From: Heliocidaris erythrogramma
Taxonomy: Eukaryota; Echinodermata; Echinoidea; Camarodonta; Echinometridae
Direction of reading: 5' to 3'
DNA length: 64,000 nt
Assembly: GCA_025617745.1 (NCBI GenBank)
Contig: CM046870.1
Coordinates: 9,302,303 to 9,366,302, forward strand
Notes under the pieces: generated by a model
What the model was told of the DNA's origin: nothing
What the model saw: the letters and a program-made list of their open reading frames with translations, nothing else
The model's database searches: none
Position numbers and translations under genes: made by a program
In this document: positions 1-13,031 of the stretch, in pieces
Layout of the letters: the number at the start of each line of letters is the position of its first letter
Numbering within the stretch: position 1 is the first letter of the stretch

Positions 1-1594
1 CCCACCTTCTCATATGCCATTTAGCAATGCGCAATTTTCCCCCGTAATGAATGACACGAAAGCACCATTCCTCATTTAAATTTGCTAATCAAGAATGTAA
101 AATTAGTAAACCCTCAGATTCGATTATGATCAAGTAAAAAATAGCCACTATAGGCCAACTTAAATGGATTCACATTTTCATGCCCCCTCCCCCTTCTACT
201 TCAGTTTTTCAGCCCGCTTCAATATTGTTTTGTAATACATAGATACTTCTTATTGGATATGAAATAGAAAAGAGTTGGAGAAAATCTAGACAGTAAATGT
301 TTACAAAATAGTGGAGTTTTCAACTTCTTTTGAGCCTCTGCAGGGCATGGACATATATATAAATTGTATTTAGAAAATTTGTGTTGAAATGTACCCCATA
401 AAATTTGTATGTGCAGGAAAAATATCTAATAGCATGGAACGCCCTCCCTTTCATGTTCGACAAATCTGGACTAGAAGCTGTAATCAATTTTTACTTGAGC
501 CAAGTTGAACAAGTGTCCATGAAATACAGTATTTAATCTCAATGACTGCCATATTTTATGAGTTTGTCATGTACAATAATATTTTACTGCAGTAACAGAA
601 TGATATGAAGAACTCGTTCTGTTTGCACATGTATATAAATTTTCATTGTGAAATTAAGATCACATCATTCTTCTACCTTGTCACTGGCATGCACTATAAT
701 GAATTACTCATGTGTGCTGTTCAAGTTAGAGTACCTTTATATAGAGAGTAGCGACATGGACGTCTGACTTTTCTGGACACAATTCTATTGAGAACACCCA
801 GGTGCTCATCGGAATTGAAAAGAAATGTTGCATAACAGTGGAAACAAAATGGCGTTCAAATCATGAGTTGTCGCTACTCTCTTTATATAGGTACTCTAGT
901 TCAAGTAATGAAAGAGCGCCACCTTGTGTTGGATTTTGCTGCATACCAATATGACAGAATTCTAGAAGTGCAATAGCTCCCCCTCCCAGGTTAGGGCAAA
1001 AATACTCTGTCAATCATATCTGCAACCATACGGCAGAAAAGTAGAAAAAGTGAACGTACATTGCCTTACAAAAGATACTAGGAGCATAAATACTGTTGTA
1101 TATGTCCTCAGAGGCTCTCTTTTCACATGGTGTGAATATGGAATAAAGTAATAGATTCTTGGACCGTTCCCTTCTAACCATTCCATTTTGATCTGGTATT
1201 GATTACAGCCCTGGAAAAATTATTAGACCAAGCTTCTGTAGTAAGGGTACTAAAATATGCAAACAAAATTATAAAAATGATTTGTCTTTGTATTTCATTG
1301 AATGAATACCAAATTACAGCAATTATACCTTGCTTTTATGATATTTTATTTCCTTCTTACCACAAAAATAACACTATCAGTAACCATTCTTGGTCTTATA
1401 ATTTCTTCCATGGCTGTATATATTATAACAATATATGCTGTACTGCTGTATAAAAAATGTATATTGTTCTTACTGTTGTTAACACTTTAACATGATTCTC
1501 GCTGATCCTGCCTCAGAGTCCAGTTGTTGAACAATATGTTCTGACTATTAGACTATGTCTGTATTTTTCTGTTCTATGTTTTTTGTATTTTTAG
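1..1594. other. upstream intron of ptprn-like, no exon seen
   Basis: AT-rich sequence with no recognisable coding segment on either strand. It should belong to the intron that precedes the first visible exon, because that exon begins in the middle of a codon. The only structured element I see is the inverted-repeat element at 727-898. Confidence 0.7.
727..898. mobile_element. MITE-like element with ~28-bp terminal inverted repeats, TA-flanked
   Basis: The left arm (from GAGTACCTTTATATAGAGAG to 755) recurs as an imperfect reverse complement at 867-896 (GTCGCTACTCTC to GGTACTC). TA dinucleotides border both ends, as expected for Tc1/mariner-type target duplication. There is no coding capacity in 172 bases. 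The family name is not known to me. Confidence 0.65.
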
Positions 1595-1668
1595 ATGACC
1601 ATACCAGGGTGAAGTTAACCGAGGCAACAAGCGCCAATAAGTCGGATTACATCAATGCCAGCGCCATT
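1595..1668 (+). CDS. ptprn-like: ptprn-like exon: DHTR...DYINASAI segment
   Basis: First exon of the gene visible in the window, 74 bases. An AG acceptor (TTTTTAG) precedes 1595 and a GTGAGT donor follows 1668. The first two bases (AT) complete a codon begun in the previous, unseen exon; the family has Tyr there. The 24 full codons start DHTRVKL and end SDYINASAI, which is the phosphotyrosine-recognition loop region of PTP domains. The exon ends in phase 0. No exon for the preceding part of the domain was found between 1 and 1594. Confidence 0.92.
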
Positions 1669-4600
1669 GTGAGTCTTAAAGTCTTAAGCAAATGATTAAA
1701 GATTAATAATTGAGCAGACAAAGTTGTAAATCAACTTCAATTTATTTTTGTTAAATGCTTACTCATAATAGAGAAAAAGAAACAATGTAATTTGCCAAAG
1801 AATGATGCCTCTTACCATTTCTTCTACAAAAGTGACTTTAGTGTTTTCTGATTTTAATGCATTCAAGAGACTAAATTAGTGATAGAAAATCATTAAGTTT
1901 GTCTTACTGACATGTGATGTGAAGTGCAGTGTGTTATCGTTTTATAGGGTGCAAGTGAAATCATCTTTCAAGTTATACCTTGTATAATTATGTAAATAGG
2001 ACCTATGACTTGGCACATTTTCACCTCTTTGGGAGGCAGATATGATATTAGTTTACAAAACGAGTTTACCACTTGCTATTATGTTAATATCATGTCTGCC
2101 TCTCAAACCGGATGATTAACTCTGTATTGTTAATACAGTTGTTATTTAAAATATTTGGAAAGGTACAATTTCCTCACTTTATCCTCCTCTCTTCATCCCT
2201 ATTTCTCTCTGTATCCTCTTCCCTTTCTCTCTCTCATTATTTTATCATTATATTTTATCTCAAAGGGCTTTCATGCTGTCAAGCCTCGGCTTATTATGAA
2301 AACCCTCTTGTTTGATTTCTCTTTCTATAATCCTACTGTTAGCCTTGTAGTTTAAGATATATTAATGTCATGATGTTCCATTGTATCATGTCATTTGTAT
2401 AACGTATGCATTATTTGATGAATTGAGAAATCAAGCAGAAATAAATAAATCAAATCAAATATATAAATCAAGATGAATGAGAATAACTCAACTTTACAGT
2501 GTTTTGGAATAGATCGCAATTATTTCTATTTATTCATTCTTTATAATACATCAACTTTTAACATTTAACCTCTAACCTTTGAACCAGATGGACATTGACC
2601 CCAGAGCTCCGGCCTACATCGCCACTCAGGCTCCGCTATCCAACACCCTGGCTGACTTCTGGCAGGTAGGTTAATCTTCTTTCTTTGTACCATTCAACTA
2701 AAACAAAAAAATTATGTGACACTCTATAGGTTAACCGTTTCATGAAACTCGTTATCAGTAACATCTGCCACATTTCTATGGTATATTTGCTCTCAGCCAA
2801 TCAGATGCAAGGATTTCAGTAGCTTATAACAGTTAATGCAACTTGTTATTGATAAGTTTAATGAAACGGGGCCCAGAAGAATGAAGAAAATAAAGGATAA
2901 GTTGAAACCCCGCATATTGTACCCAAGCTGGACTTGGATTCTGTGTGAGGCTAGCATTGGAGTACATTCTACATTCTACAGATGGATGTTTCAAAAAAGT
3001 TTCTAACGTGGGGATGACCAAACATTTGCTTCAGCGACATTTGCTCAGAGAATATATCATCAAAGATTAAGGGTTGGGTTAAGGGTTGAAATTCGGTTTC
3101 AGGTTGGGTTTAGGGTTAGGGTTTAGGGTTAGGCTTAGGTGTAGTTGTTTGTTCCAGGGTTGATATCAGGAATTACCAACTGTTTAGTGCACCTGCTATG
3201 CATAATGGCATCGCTATGGATGGAATCCATTTTGCGTACATTAGCTGTTGCTATGTCCGGAAAGCCTCTGGCAAGCTTCTTAGTTGTGAAGAGAAACTTT
3301 TGTTTAAGAATTTACATGTATGCATAAAATTAGCAAACAGGTCTTTTGTCAGAGGAGCATGTGTCATAGAACCAGTACAAGACCTAGCTCTTTATGAAGA
3401 CCATTAGATTTTATAAAGATAAAGTTGTGTTCTGGTCATGCGATTACATTGTGAAAGAAACTGTCTGGAAGCCATTGGGAAAGGCTGATCATGTCTAAAT
3501 AAGGATAGGTGTATACTGCAAAGCTTTTGAATCATCAAAATGATTAGAAATTAACCCAAACTCACACAAAATTACATGCAACGCACACAAAAAATGGGTA
3601 TATGGGACTTCACACATATGTGGCCTGAATGTTCAGCCCGAACACTTCATATTTCAAATATAAGGGCATTTGAAGAGAAATTCTATTCAGAGGACATTTC
3701 TAATATGATGTTCTTCCAAACTGACATAAATGGAATGAGAAAGCTCACAAATTATTTTTCGTTTTTCCCAGAACTCACCCTTCCCTTTAAGGTCCTTCTA
3801 GCTACAACCACCAAGCTCATGATTTGATGTAAAGCTAAACTTGTATATAGTCCCATTCTTGTTCCGAAACAGGAACTCCATTCCGTGTAAAGCCACGATT
3901 CCCTTGTGGTTAAACATTGTTACAGAATTAGCTACACCATATACAATCCCTATGATACACGTTGCTTTTTTGTGATTCAATCCACATGTTTTTGTAATTA
4001 TCTTGCAGTCTTTAAAAAGCAACATATGTTTTTTATGTTTAAGAGCAATTAAGTTCCCAACTCTACTGGTATATTTGAATGGAATACAGCACAGATGTGC
4101 TTTATCTTTCGAAATTGAATAATGCGTAACATTTTGCAATCTGCAATCTAAATTTGATTAATTTCAGAGAGTAGATAAGGTTATATGATTTAATGGCCAA
4201 AATTTGATACCAGTATATTTTTGCTTTGTAATTAGTACTGATTCATATGCTGAAATTTAATTTGATATACCATAAGTTTGTTTGGTAGTTATACAAACTA
4301 CATTTTTATAGGAACATTAATTTCACAAATAATATGGATTTGGGGGGATATCAACTGGATTTTCAAAATTGATTTTCAAAATTGATTGATATGCTACAAG
4401 TTACTTTGTTATTTATAATATTTTATTTATTAAGATAGTTTTCAAAAAAGAAAAAAGCATTTTCATTGAAACAGTCACATGCATGTGCTATGCAGATTAA
4501 AAAAAACTATTCTACATGTATAAAGAACATGATTTACTAGATATATAATCTATAAATGTTTTTATTTATCAAATTTTGAAATATCAATATAAAAATTCAT

Positions 4601-7600
4601 GTCAGTAGCTCTTTGTAACTCTTATGATTCATACCAATGTATACTGTGTATCTACCATATACACATACATACATGGAATGGCGAAAACTTTAAGCCTTGA
4701 CAATTTCCTTTGATATATCAACTTATTCACAAAACCTCGATCAAAACAACTGATTAGGGGAAATTATGAACTGGCGGATTAAATTGGGCACACATAAACT
4801 CCTACTTGTAGACTAGTAAGGATAAGGATTGGTGACGTTGGTTTCACGAACAAGGATTATGATAGCTTTTATTTAGCCTATGCTTTACCCACGCTTATCA
4901 TACACGTTGCTACTCTTAGGAGACAAGGATATGTTTTTAGCCAGCTATCCACAAATTTCCTTTTCAAAATTCTCCCACACGCCACTCGAATTTATGAAAG
5001 GGATTACTGAAAATCGTAGATTGTGGGTTTGTATTGCATCAGAGATATATTTGTTGCAATTACAAAAATAACCGTAATATCTTTCGAGTCTGGGGGATTT
5101 AATGAGCACATGCTATCTTACATTTATATAGAGATGTACTGATTTAAACCTGGTCCTTGTTATGCTGAAATGAGATTCTTATCTAAGATCTATTATTAAA
5201 GCGGCTTATAGATTTATATGTTGAATTAGTCAAAGATGATGCAGTTCTAAGCCATTTTCATTACAACAATTATATATATTTTGATTTAGAGAATCATGAA
5301 TTAACCTTCCAACTATCACATACTGATTCAAAATGAAGAGTGGCTTATGACAAAATTCTGTGTTGTTCATTATTCTCCCCATTTGTAGCCCTCTATTTAC
5401 ATTGAGGAGGTTTAAATTAGTATTTCTCCCTTGTAGATTTTGCATTATTATTTAATGAAAGAAGAAAATTGACAATTAAGGCTTACGCTGTGGAGAGATT
5501 AATCTCAATGTCATATCTAAATATTTCAGCTATACATCAATAAAGTCTAGTTTAAGAAAACAAATTGCAAACCAAATACATATCTTGTGCATTATGTTTT
5601 CCTTGAAAATGACACAAGTAACTCAAATAAGCGCACAAAAACATGTACTTTATACACATGATGCAGTCAATATTTGAAAATCAATCTCGCCAATATACGT
5701 TGAATCGGTATTTGGCCATTTTCACATCTAATTAATTTGGGCAGAGGCCTGGGGCATGTCCTATTTTTGGAGTCAGCAGGGCACATATCTTTAAATCAGA
5801 TATCTGTGGATCTGTAGCTTTTGGCTATACTTTCCACTTTCCCTATACTAAGAAAGAGCAAGAAAACCATGATTGTAATTGGGTTTCTTGGATAAATCCT
5901 TGCGATGTTCAAGTGTTTATTAATAGAGCAGGAGTGCCCTGGGCATATCATCAGATTTCTAGATTTCTTTTGTTAGGACAAGTTTCTTTTACTAGTGTAG
6001 ATGTTTTCCATATTTGTTTAACAATGAGAACTGCAAACTAGTATTATGGATTTCTTCAAAATAGATTCTTAGCATTGTATTATGTAAAATTCATTACTTC
6101 AGTATCTGTCGATATGTATTCAGCTCCATGTACTTGTAGCTTTGTAGCCCACAAACTTGTCCATCAGAATAATTGTGTCATTTCCCTGCAATACTGTCAT
6201 CTACAAGACATTATAACACTTTTGCAAATCAGAGGTTTGAAAGCAGTTTATTCCAAATTAACCTTAATTGGTAAGTTCCTTGCTTTGAAAACTTTTTATT
6301 TTTCAATAAATAACAATATTTTTAAAATTCATTTTTATCTTTCCGTATAGATGATCTGGGAGCAGGGATCGGTGGTGATTGTCAACCTCACCCACATGTC
6401 GGAGACGGACATCAACCGATGCCGCTACTGGCCTGACGAGGGAAGCGCCCTCTACCACTTCTACGAAGTGCATCTGGTCTCTGAGCATGTCTGGTGCGAG
6501 GACTATCTGGTCCGGAGCTTCTATCTCAAGAATCTAGAGGTAAAATATTCCGCAGGCATCTATTTTGGCATTTAAATTTGCTGTGGATTGAAAGCAAGGC
6601 TTGCCAACTTTGTTTGGAATATACTATACGTGGACACTGTACGTGTGGCAAAAGATCCCTGTGGCAGTCCCCTGATTGTTCCATTTGGTCGACCAAAGCC
6701 AGTAAAGACTTAAACTCGGTTCCATAAAGACCTGAGTCTAATCTTATTTTGTCAATACCTGGCTGTGTCTTGTTAGAAGCAGCTACAGCTGAGGGCCTAT
6801 GGAGAGCAGTCTCCGTAGTCTTACTGTTCAGACCCTCTGTTATGCTGTCATGCATTACGACTGACAAAGTTTTGTAAGTGCGAGGTAAAGGGCTCTAGAG
6901 ACTAGTTGTTTTTTTTCTGTTTCCTTTATTATCAGGTCAATTACACTTCTAACTTTTTCTCAAACCCTATGTGCAGCAAAATACATGCATTTATCCTGTG
7001 GTGAGGTCTCGGGTAACGTACTTCAAAATGGGGTCTAGATGTGTAGACTGAACTTTTAATCATTCCTTGTTCATATTAGAGTGAAATGCACTGTGAGACT
7101 CACACCTGCTCTCCAAATTTGTCCTTTTAGGGTAGAAAGTACAAGACATGGTTCACCCCTCTTGTGTTCATGAATTAACCCCCTACCTATGGGAACTGGG
7201 TGGTCCCTGTATTGTACCTGGATGGGAGTGCGGGTGTCTAGGAGCAGATGGGCTTCATGGAGGGGCTTTGATTCTAAATCTCACCATGCAGCATTGCAAC
7301 TGTCATGTATGTGTCATGGCTGTAGGTGATTAAGATAGAAAAACAATATTAGTGGTTTACCGGTACTCTCTATACATGTATGCTTGGATGACAAAAAATA
7401 TCCATTTAATTTGTCCAGAAGTGAAAACTGGGGAGCGTTTCATGAAAGGAAGTATCCGACAACTGTTATAAGCTACTAAAATCCTTGCATCTGATTGGCT
7501 GAGAGTAACGCCCCCACAACCCCCCAGGTACATACACTGTAGGTTTTTCCCCGTAGAAGATGTATTTAAATCTATATTTAACATTGAACAAAGATTTATG

Positions 7601-10600
7601 AACCTAAATTTCACTCTTGAAAGTTCATTCATTCAGGATGATTATTTGCAGTCTTAGTGGAACAGAACAAACAGATGTTCAAGGATTTGCTGAATTCTGA
7701 CTAAATGGGATGTAGTTTTAAATGATATTAGCATTCCTTAGTGGTTTATATGTTGGGCAACACAAAAATAGATAAGGGAGAGATCATGAACTCAGTGCAC
7801 ATGTACCAAACACCTGTAGAACTCTTCTATCCTCCAAATCATGTAAAGCAATGTGACAAGCCCAAACTAACAGGTGAACGAGTACATGGGACTGTGGATC
7901 CCAAACCACATGCACTAACAGGTGACTGAATATATGGGACTGTGGATTACAAACCACATGCCTTGTTGGGTATCGAGATAAGACTCATACCGCTACCGCA
8001 AAGTGAGTCAATCGAAAAGGATTGTATTAAAGGTGAATGATTCAAGTTGGTAGTCATCCGCGGAAACATGTCTGACCGATCGCGACCCACGCCAATGTTG
8101 CGTTTAGGTCCGTGAAACTTTGGCACGTAATGACAGAGACCTGTAGATAATCTTGTTTAGGCTAAGGGTGATGATTAATTACTGAGGTTTTATCTCTTCG
8201 TTCCCTCCTGCATTTTTTTAGTCCGGCGCTTTGCCGAGATGCCAGGAAAGGTCATTTGGGGACAAATCCCTCGCTTGACTGAAAGGAAATAGGGGGTATT
8301 CCAATGACAGGGTGACTGAATAATCTTTTGTTGAAAAATTGCCAATATACTCCTCATTTTTTCAGTTTCTTAGTTAATGGAATCAGAAGCTATAATGAAA
8401 AGAAATTTGCTGCTGATTCATATGTTTGAATATAGAAAAGCAATATACAGGTTTAGTATGCCATGCCATCAGAATAATTTTTCAGTGATTCCTAGCAGTG
8501 TTTGGGTTTTTTCTAGAGTATTCAGTACGAATTGGACTGGAATCAATCAACACCTGATATTTTTAACCTCATCTTTATATTTGATTCAGGAACCAGAAAT
8601 TAATATTTTGAGGAAAATTATGGTAATCTTTATGAACTAGATGTACATGTGCATATACATGTACCTTTGTTTGTGTATACATGTATGTATGCTCTTGAGA
8701 AAAACGCTCTAAAAAGTTTAGTTTTTCGTTATGTGACTCATTTCCCAGGCTTCCTGGTATAGGGGAAAAACCTGACAGCAAAATACTTGCTTGGGATGGG
8801 GTTCCCTTCCGCAATTTATCAATTTCTGTCACCCTAATTCAGCAATAACAGGAGAAATTTCCACAAATTCATAGTATCATTGTTTCAAAGTTCGATTTGA
8901 TTTGATTTGATTTGATTTGATTTGATTTGATTTGATTTATTTATTTATCTTCATGATCCTTTTTTTCTTTAAACTGGTGATGGCAGCTTGTTTCTTTTCC
9001 TGTTTAAGCATACAACTTTTATTTGATCAGGTGTATTTTAGTAGGTCTTGTTAGGCTATGAAATGTATCATTGGTGTTTTATTTACTAAAATTAACTTTA
9101 TTTCTTTTCTCTCGGTCTCTCTCTCTCTCTCTCTCTCTCTTTATTTTGTAATCTTTATGTCTCTCTCATGTTTATCTCTCTCTCTGTTTCTGATCTTTCT
9201 GTTTCATATTCTCACTTGTACCTTTCTCTCTTTCCTCTCTCTCCCTCTCTCTCTCTTTCTCTCTCTCTCCCTCTCTCTCTCACACACACACACACACTCG
9301 CTCTCTCCTCTTTTACTCTCTCCTCTTTTCCTCTCTCTTTCTCTTCTCTCTCTTGCTCGCTCTCTCTCCTACACTATATCTCAATATTATATTCTCACCT
9401 GCATCTTACCTTCTCTCTCTCTCTCTCTTTGTCTTCTGTCTTCTCACCTGTAGACCCAGGAGACGCGTACCGTGACCCAGTTCCACTTCCTGACCTGGCC
9501 CGAGACTGGGGTCCCTCCATCACCAAAGTCATTACTGGAGTTCAGAAGGTCAGTACAAAGTCATCATCCATCACTCATTCCATCACTCATCCCTTCCACA
9601 ACTATATATCTATCATACATGTATATATAACTAGCAGTAACTGCTCATCAGAACAATTGGCATCTCTACTCACAGGTAAACTTACTGCAGTCGTCAGAAT
9701 TCGCTCATCGGTGACCCGACATTTTCTTCAGCAACAACATCTAAGATGTATGGTTTGGGTTAGGTTAGCTTTAAGGTTAAGGTTAGGGCTAGGATCATGT
9801 GTCGTTGAACCATTGGGTCAGTCCAGTTTAGAAGCAACCCTCTCTGTTTCAAGCTGTTGAAGAACTTCTGGTAATATCCATCAGGCTTCTTTTCATGGTA
9901 GTTTTTTATGCCTCCGCCCACCAAAGGTGGGTGCCAGAGGCATTATGTTTTCGGGTTGTCCGTCCGTCCGTCCGTCCCACTACTTGTTACCGCGATATCT
10001 GAAGAATTATTTGAGGTAGGAACCTCAAACTTGGTACTAGTATGTATCCCCATACGAAGATGAACTGATTAGATTTTGGGGTAAGTAGGTCAAAGGTCAG
10101 AGGTCACAGAGGTCAATTTACATGAAATTACATGAAATTACTGGTTTTTAGCCTCGTTATCAAATATTTCTAGAACAGTTTGAGCCATCAACTGAATTTA
10201 GGCGGAGGCATATAGGAGACGCAGTCGTATTCATCTTATTCTCTCATGTTTTGTTCACTTCAAAAAAAAATCTTGCCTTGGAAGACCATAGTGTACTATC
10301 CTGGATAACTTAACTCATATTTCCCGTTGAATTAGCACTTAGTACCCTCTGCTAATTGCCATCATTTTTGGGATCATTCACGTATGGAGTATAAATTGTC
10401 CATAGAGGAAAGCAGAGCTGACAGATACAGCCTGGAATAGGACAACCCACGCTTTCATGTTTCCTCATTTTCTTTCTGAATTAAAAAAGGGATGGCAATC
10501 TTATAAAATCCTATAAATAAACATATTCAAGTGAAAAGGGGAATAATTGCTCATATGCTTGAGTGGGGTTCATTCATGAAGTTTTACAAACCCAAATTGG

Positions 10601-12855
10601 TGATGAGTTCTGCATAAGTGTACCTGATGGATTAAGCATGTAAAAATAGAGACCGTTTTGTTGATTGTAGAGAGTTTGGTGTGACGGATTAACGGCTGTT
10701 ACTATGGGAATGTCCTCCGTTATATTTAGCAGTGTTCTTTAAGGAGAGAGAGAGAGGGACAGGAGGAGAGTGACAGAGGAAAAGAGAAGAGAAATATTAA
10801 AGGATAAAGAAATTTTTAGTTTCATCTTCAAGTAGATCTAACATTGTATGAGAGAGTGACAAGTGGGACGTTAAAATGATAATGTTATTAGGTAAAGTAA
10901 ACTTAGATAGTTAGATAGTTTGATCAACTTTCCTTTTTCTTTGATTACAAAGTTCAGCCAAAGGAATTAGGATTGGAGTTAGAGAAATGGAAATTGGCTT
11001 TTGACTTCATTCTTCTTGAAATGTTCTTGGTTTATGACAAGATGGTAGAGAAACTTTGAAGTATGAACAAGAGTAATTCCATTGTGGATCCAATGTGTAG
11101 TCCCATGAATAGGAATTAGCGCTGTATGAGTAATACATATACTCTCTTGTCACATACGTGTCCTGGGGTCAGCTGGAATTACCTCTCAACGTCCTTACAT
11201 TAATCCTCCCATCTTCAGGGATTCCATGCTTTGGCCTGTCGGGAATGGTCCCATGACGAGGGCGCTACAATGTCCCCTCGTCATGCCATGCATGAGTTAT
11301 CTTCATTGTCACCGTTCTTCCTTGCCTGAGGGGTGACATTGAAAGGATGGAGAGGGAGGGGAGAGGAGGGGTAGGAAAATGTCCTCCCTATGATTAAATT
11401 ATCCCCTGATTACATACAATGTACATACATGTAGGGATGGTGATGGGAATGAATTTGCACTCCTTTCTCACAAAAAACAGATGATAGATTGTCAAAGATA
11501 GTAATCCTTAGATTTTAAACTTTATTTTTATGTTGGTGTTTTTTTTTTTTTTTTTTTTTTTTTGTGGGGGGGAGGGTCATTGTTTGTTTGTTTTGTGTTA
11601 CTGAACTCTCTGTCTCTTTCTGGCAGTATTTTATTAAGACTTTTCTTTAGCTCAAGCTCATACAGATATAAAATCCACTGGGCTGATAGTATCCTTGATT
11701 TAGCTGCATATAATTGTCTGGTCTGTCCGTCCCATCTATCCATCCGTCCATCTAATACCCACATATTCCTTTATTCATTTAACTACATATCACCCTACAT
11801 GCAGTACATATACAGTTTCTGTCTTCTAACTCCTGCATCAGTCTGTATTCACATTTATCTAATTAGTTTATTAATCTGTTTTGGTATTTAACATAACATA
11901 ACACATATATCTAACCATCAATCTATCTATCCATCTATCCATCTATTTATCTTCCTTTATATCCAGACTGTCATCCAGAAGTAATCCATTTCTACATTAC
12001 TTTTATTTCCTCCTACTTCTTCATTTGATACCTTCCATTAGGCTCCGCCCAAGCAGAACCCATAAGACGCTTCCCACCAGCACCCTATCCCCCTATCCAT
12101 AGATACATGGGGCTTCCCTCGCACCCCCTATCTGATCTCGAATGGGAGACATGCCCGTAACCCTCTCTTCCTGAGCGCAGAAAAGAGCCTACTCACCTGG
12201 CTTTGGGTAACATAGATCAAAAGATATGGACTTCTAACCTTATCGCACTCATCGGAGACCCTTTTCTATCATGTTCCCCCGTGGGACCATCCCCACACTC
12301 TGCCTTTCATTCCTTAGTATACCCTTTTTGGTATCTAACCTGTTTGTGCATTATAATGTGACGCCAGTGCTTGAAAAGGGGTTGTGCACAACAGACTTTT
12401 CTTTCAAGCATGGTGTGGTGTGGCAGTGTGAATGTTCTAGACTTATTTTGGGCCTAAACCTGCCATTTTGAAACATCCTAAAGGTTAGCTAGAGGGTAAT
12501 GTAGCTTTCTGCTTGGACTAAGTGTCATTATACTGATCGAACATTCAAGAAGAATCTCTTTCCCAAAGTGCTGACTTACCAGTTTTGTAGGGTTACACAT
12601 CATATTATACAAAGTAACACACTGCGCGTGGAAAATGTAGTAATGCATGGATTCGTTACAATATGAAATTTATGAAGGTTTTCCTGAAGTTAATTGGCAA
12701 ATCATATTTGTTTGTCAGATAAAGCCACTTCTGCTGGCCTCTCTTGTTTATGAGCTATACAGATGATGACAACTCAAAATTGAGAAAAGAATATGTTTGA
12801 AAATATCTCTATGGGTTAGAGAGAACATCGCATTTATTTTCTCCATTTTATCAAG

Positions 12856-12887
<32 letters not shown>

Positions 12888-12974
12888 TGCTCTCTCTCAC
12901 ACACACACACACACACACCCACTCTCTCTCATACTCTCTCTCTCAACACACGCACACACACCCACTCTCTCTCC

Positions 12975-13031
<57 letters not shown>

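Larger units (their letters stand above)
2666..6350. other. intron with dispersed-repeat fragments
   Basis: A 3.7-kb intron. It contains an inverted-repeat element at 2735-2868, TTAGGG-rich dispersed repeat sequence at about 3060-3170, and a stretch at about 3430-3590 that resembles 36160-36290. From 3600 to 6350 it is AT-rich, and I recognise nothing in it. Open frames such as the 113-codon minus-strand one at 3798-4139 have no recognisable domain. Confidence 0.75.
6540..9453. other. intron with repeat fragments and a CT-rich 3' end
   Basis: A 2.9-kb intron. It holds an inverted fragment of the CCGTTTCATGAAAC element (7440-7513), a two-copy 48-base direct repeat at about 7864-7960, a GATTT pentanucleotide array at 8894-8942 and a CT-rich tract at 9111-9432. 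I see no coding signal. Confidence 0.75.

Noticed and set aside
3100..3140. Interstitial telomere
   Set aside because: The TTAGGG runs are irregular and share non-telomeric flanks with other dispersed copies.
3798..4139. 113-codon minus-strand open frame in an intron
   Set aside because: No recognisable domain, intron-like base composition and no splice or start context that distinguishes it.
9058..9860. Open frames of 131 and 230 codons rich in Ser/Leu
   Set aside because: They are readings of the CT microsatellite; the longer one also runs through a real exon in the wrong frame and on into the intron.
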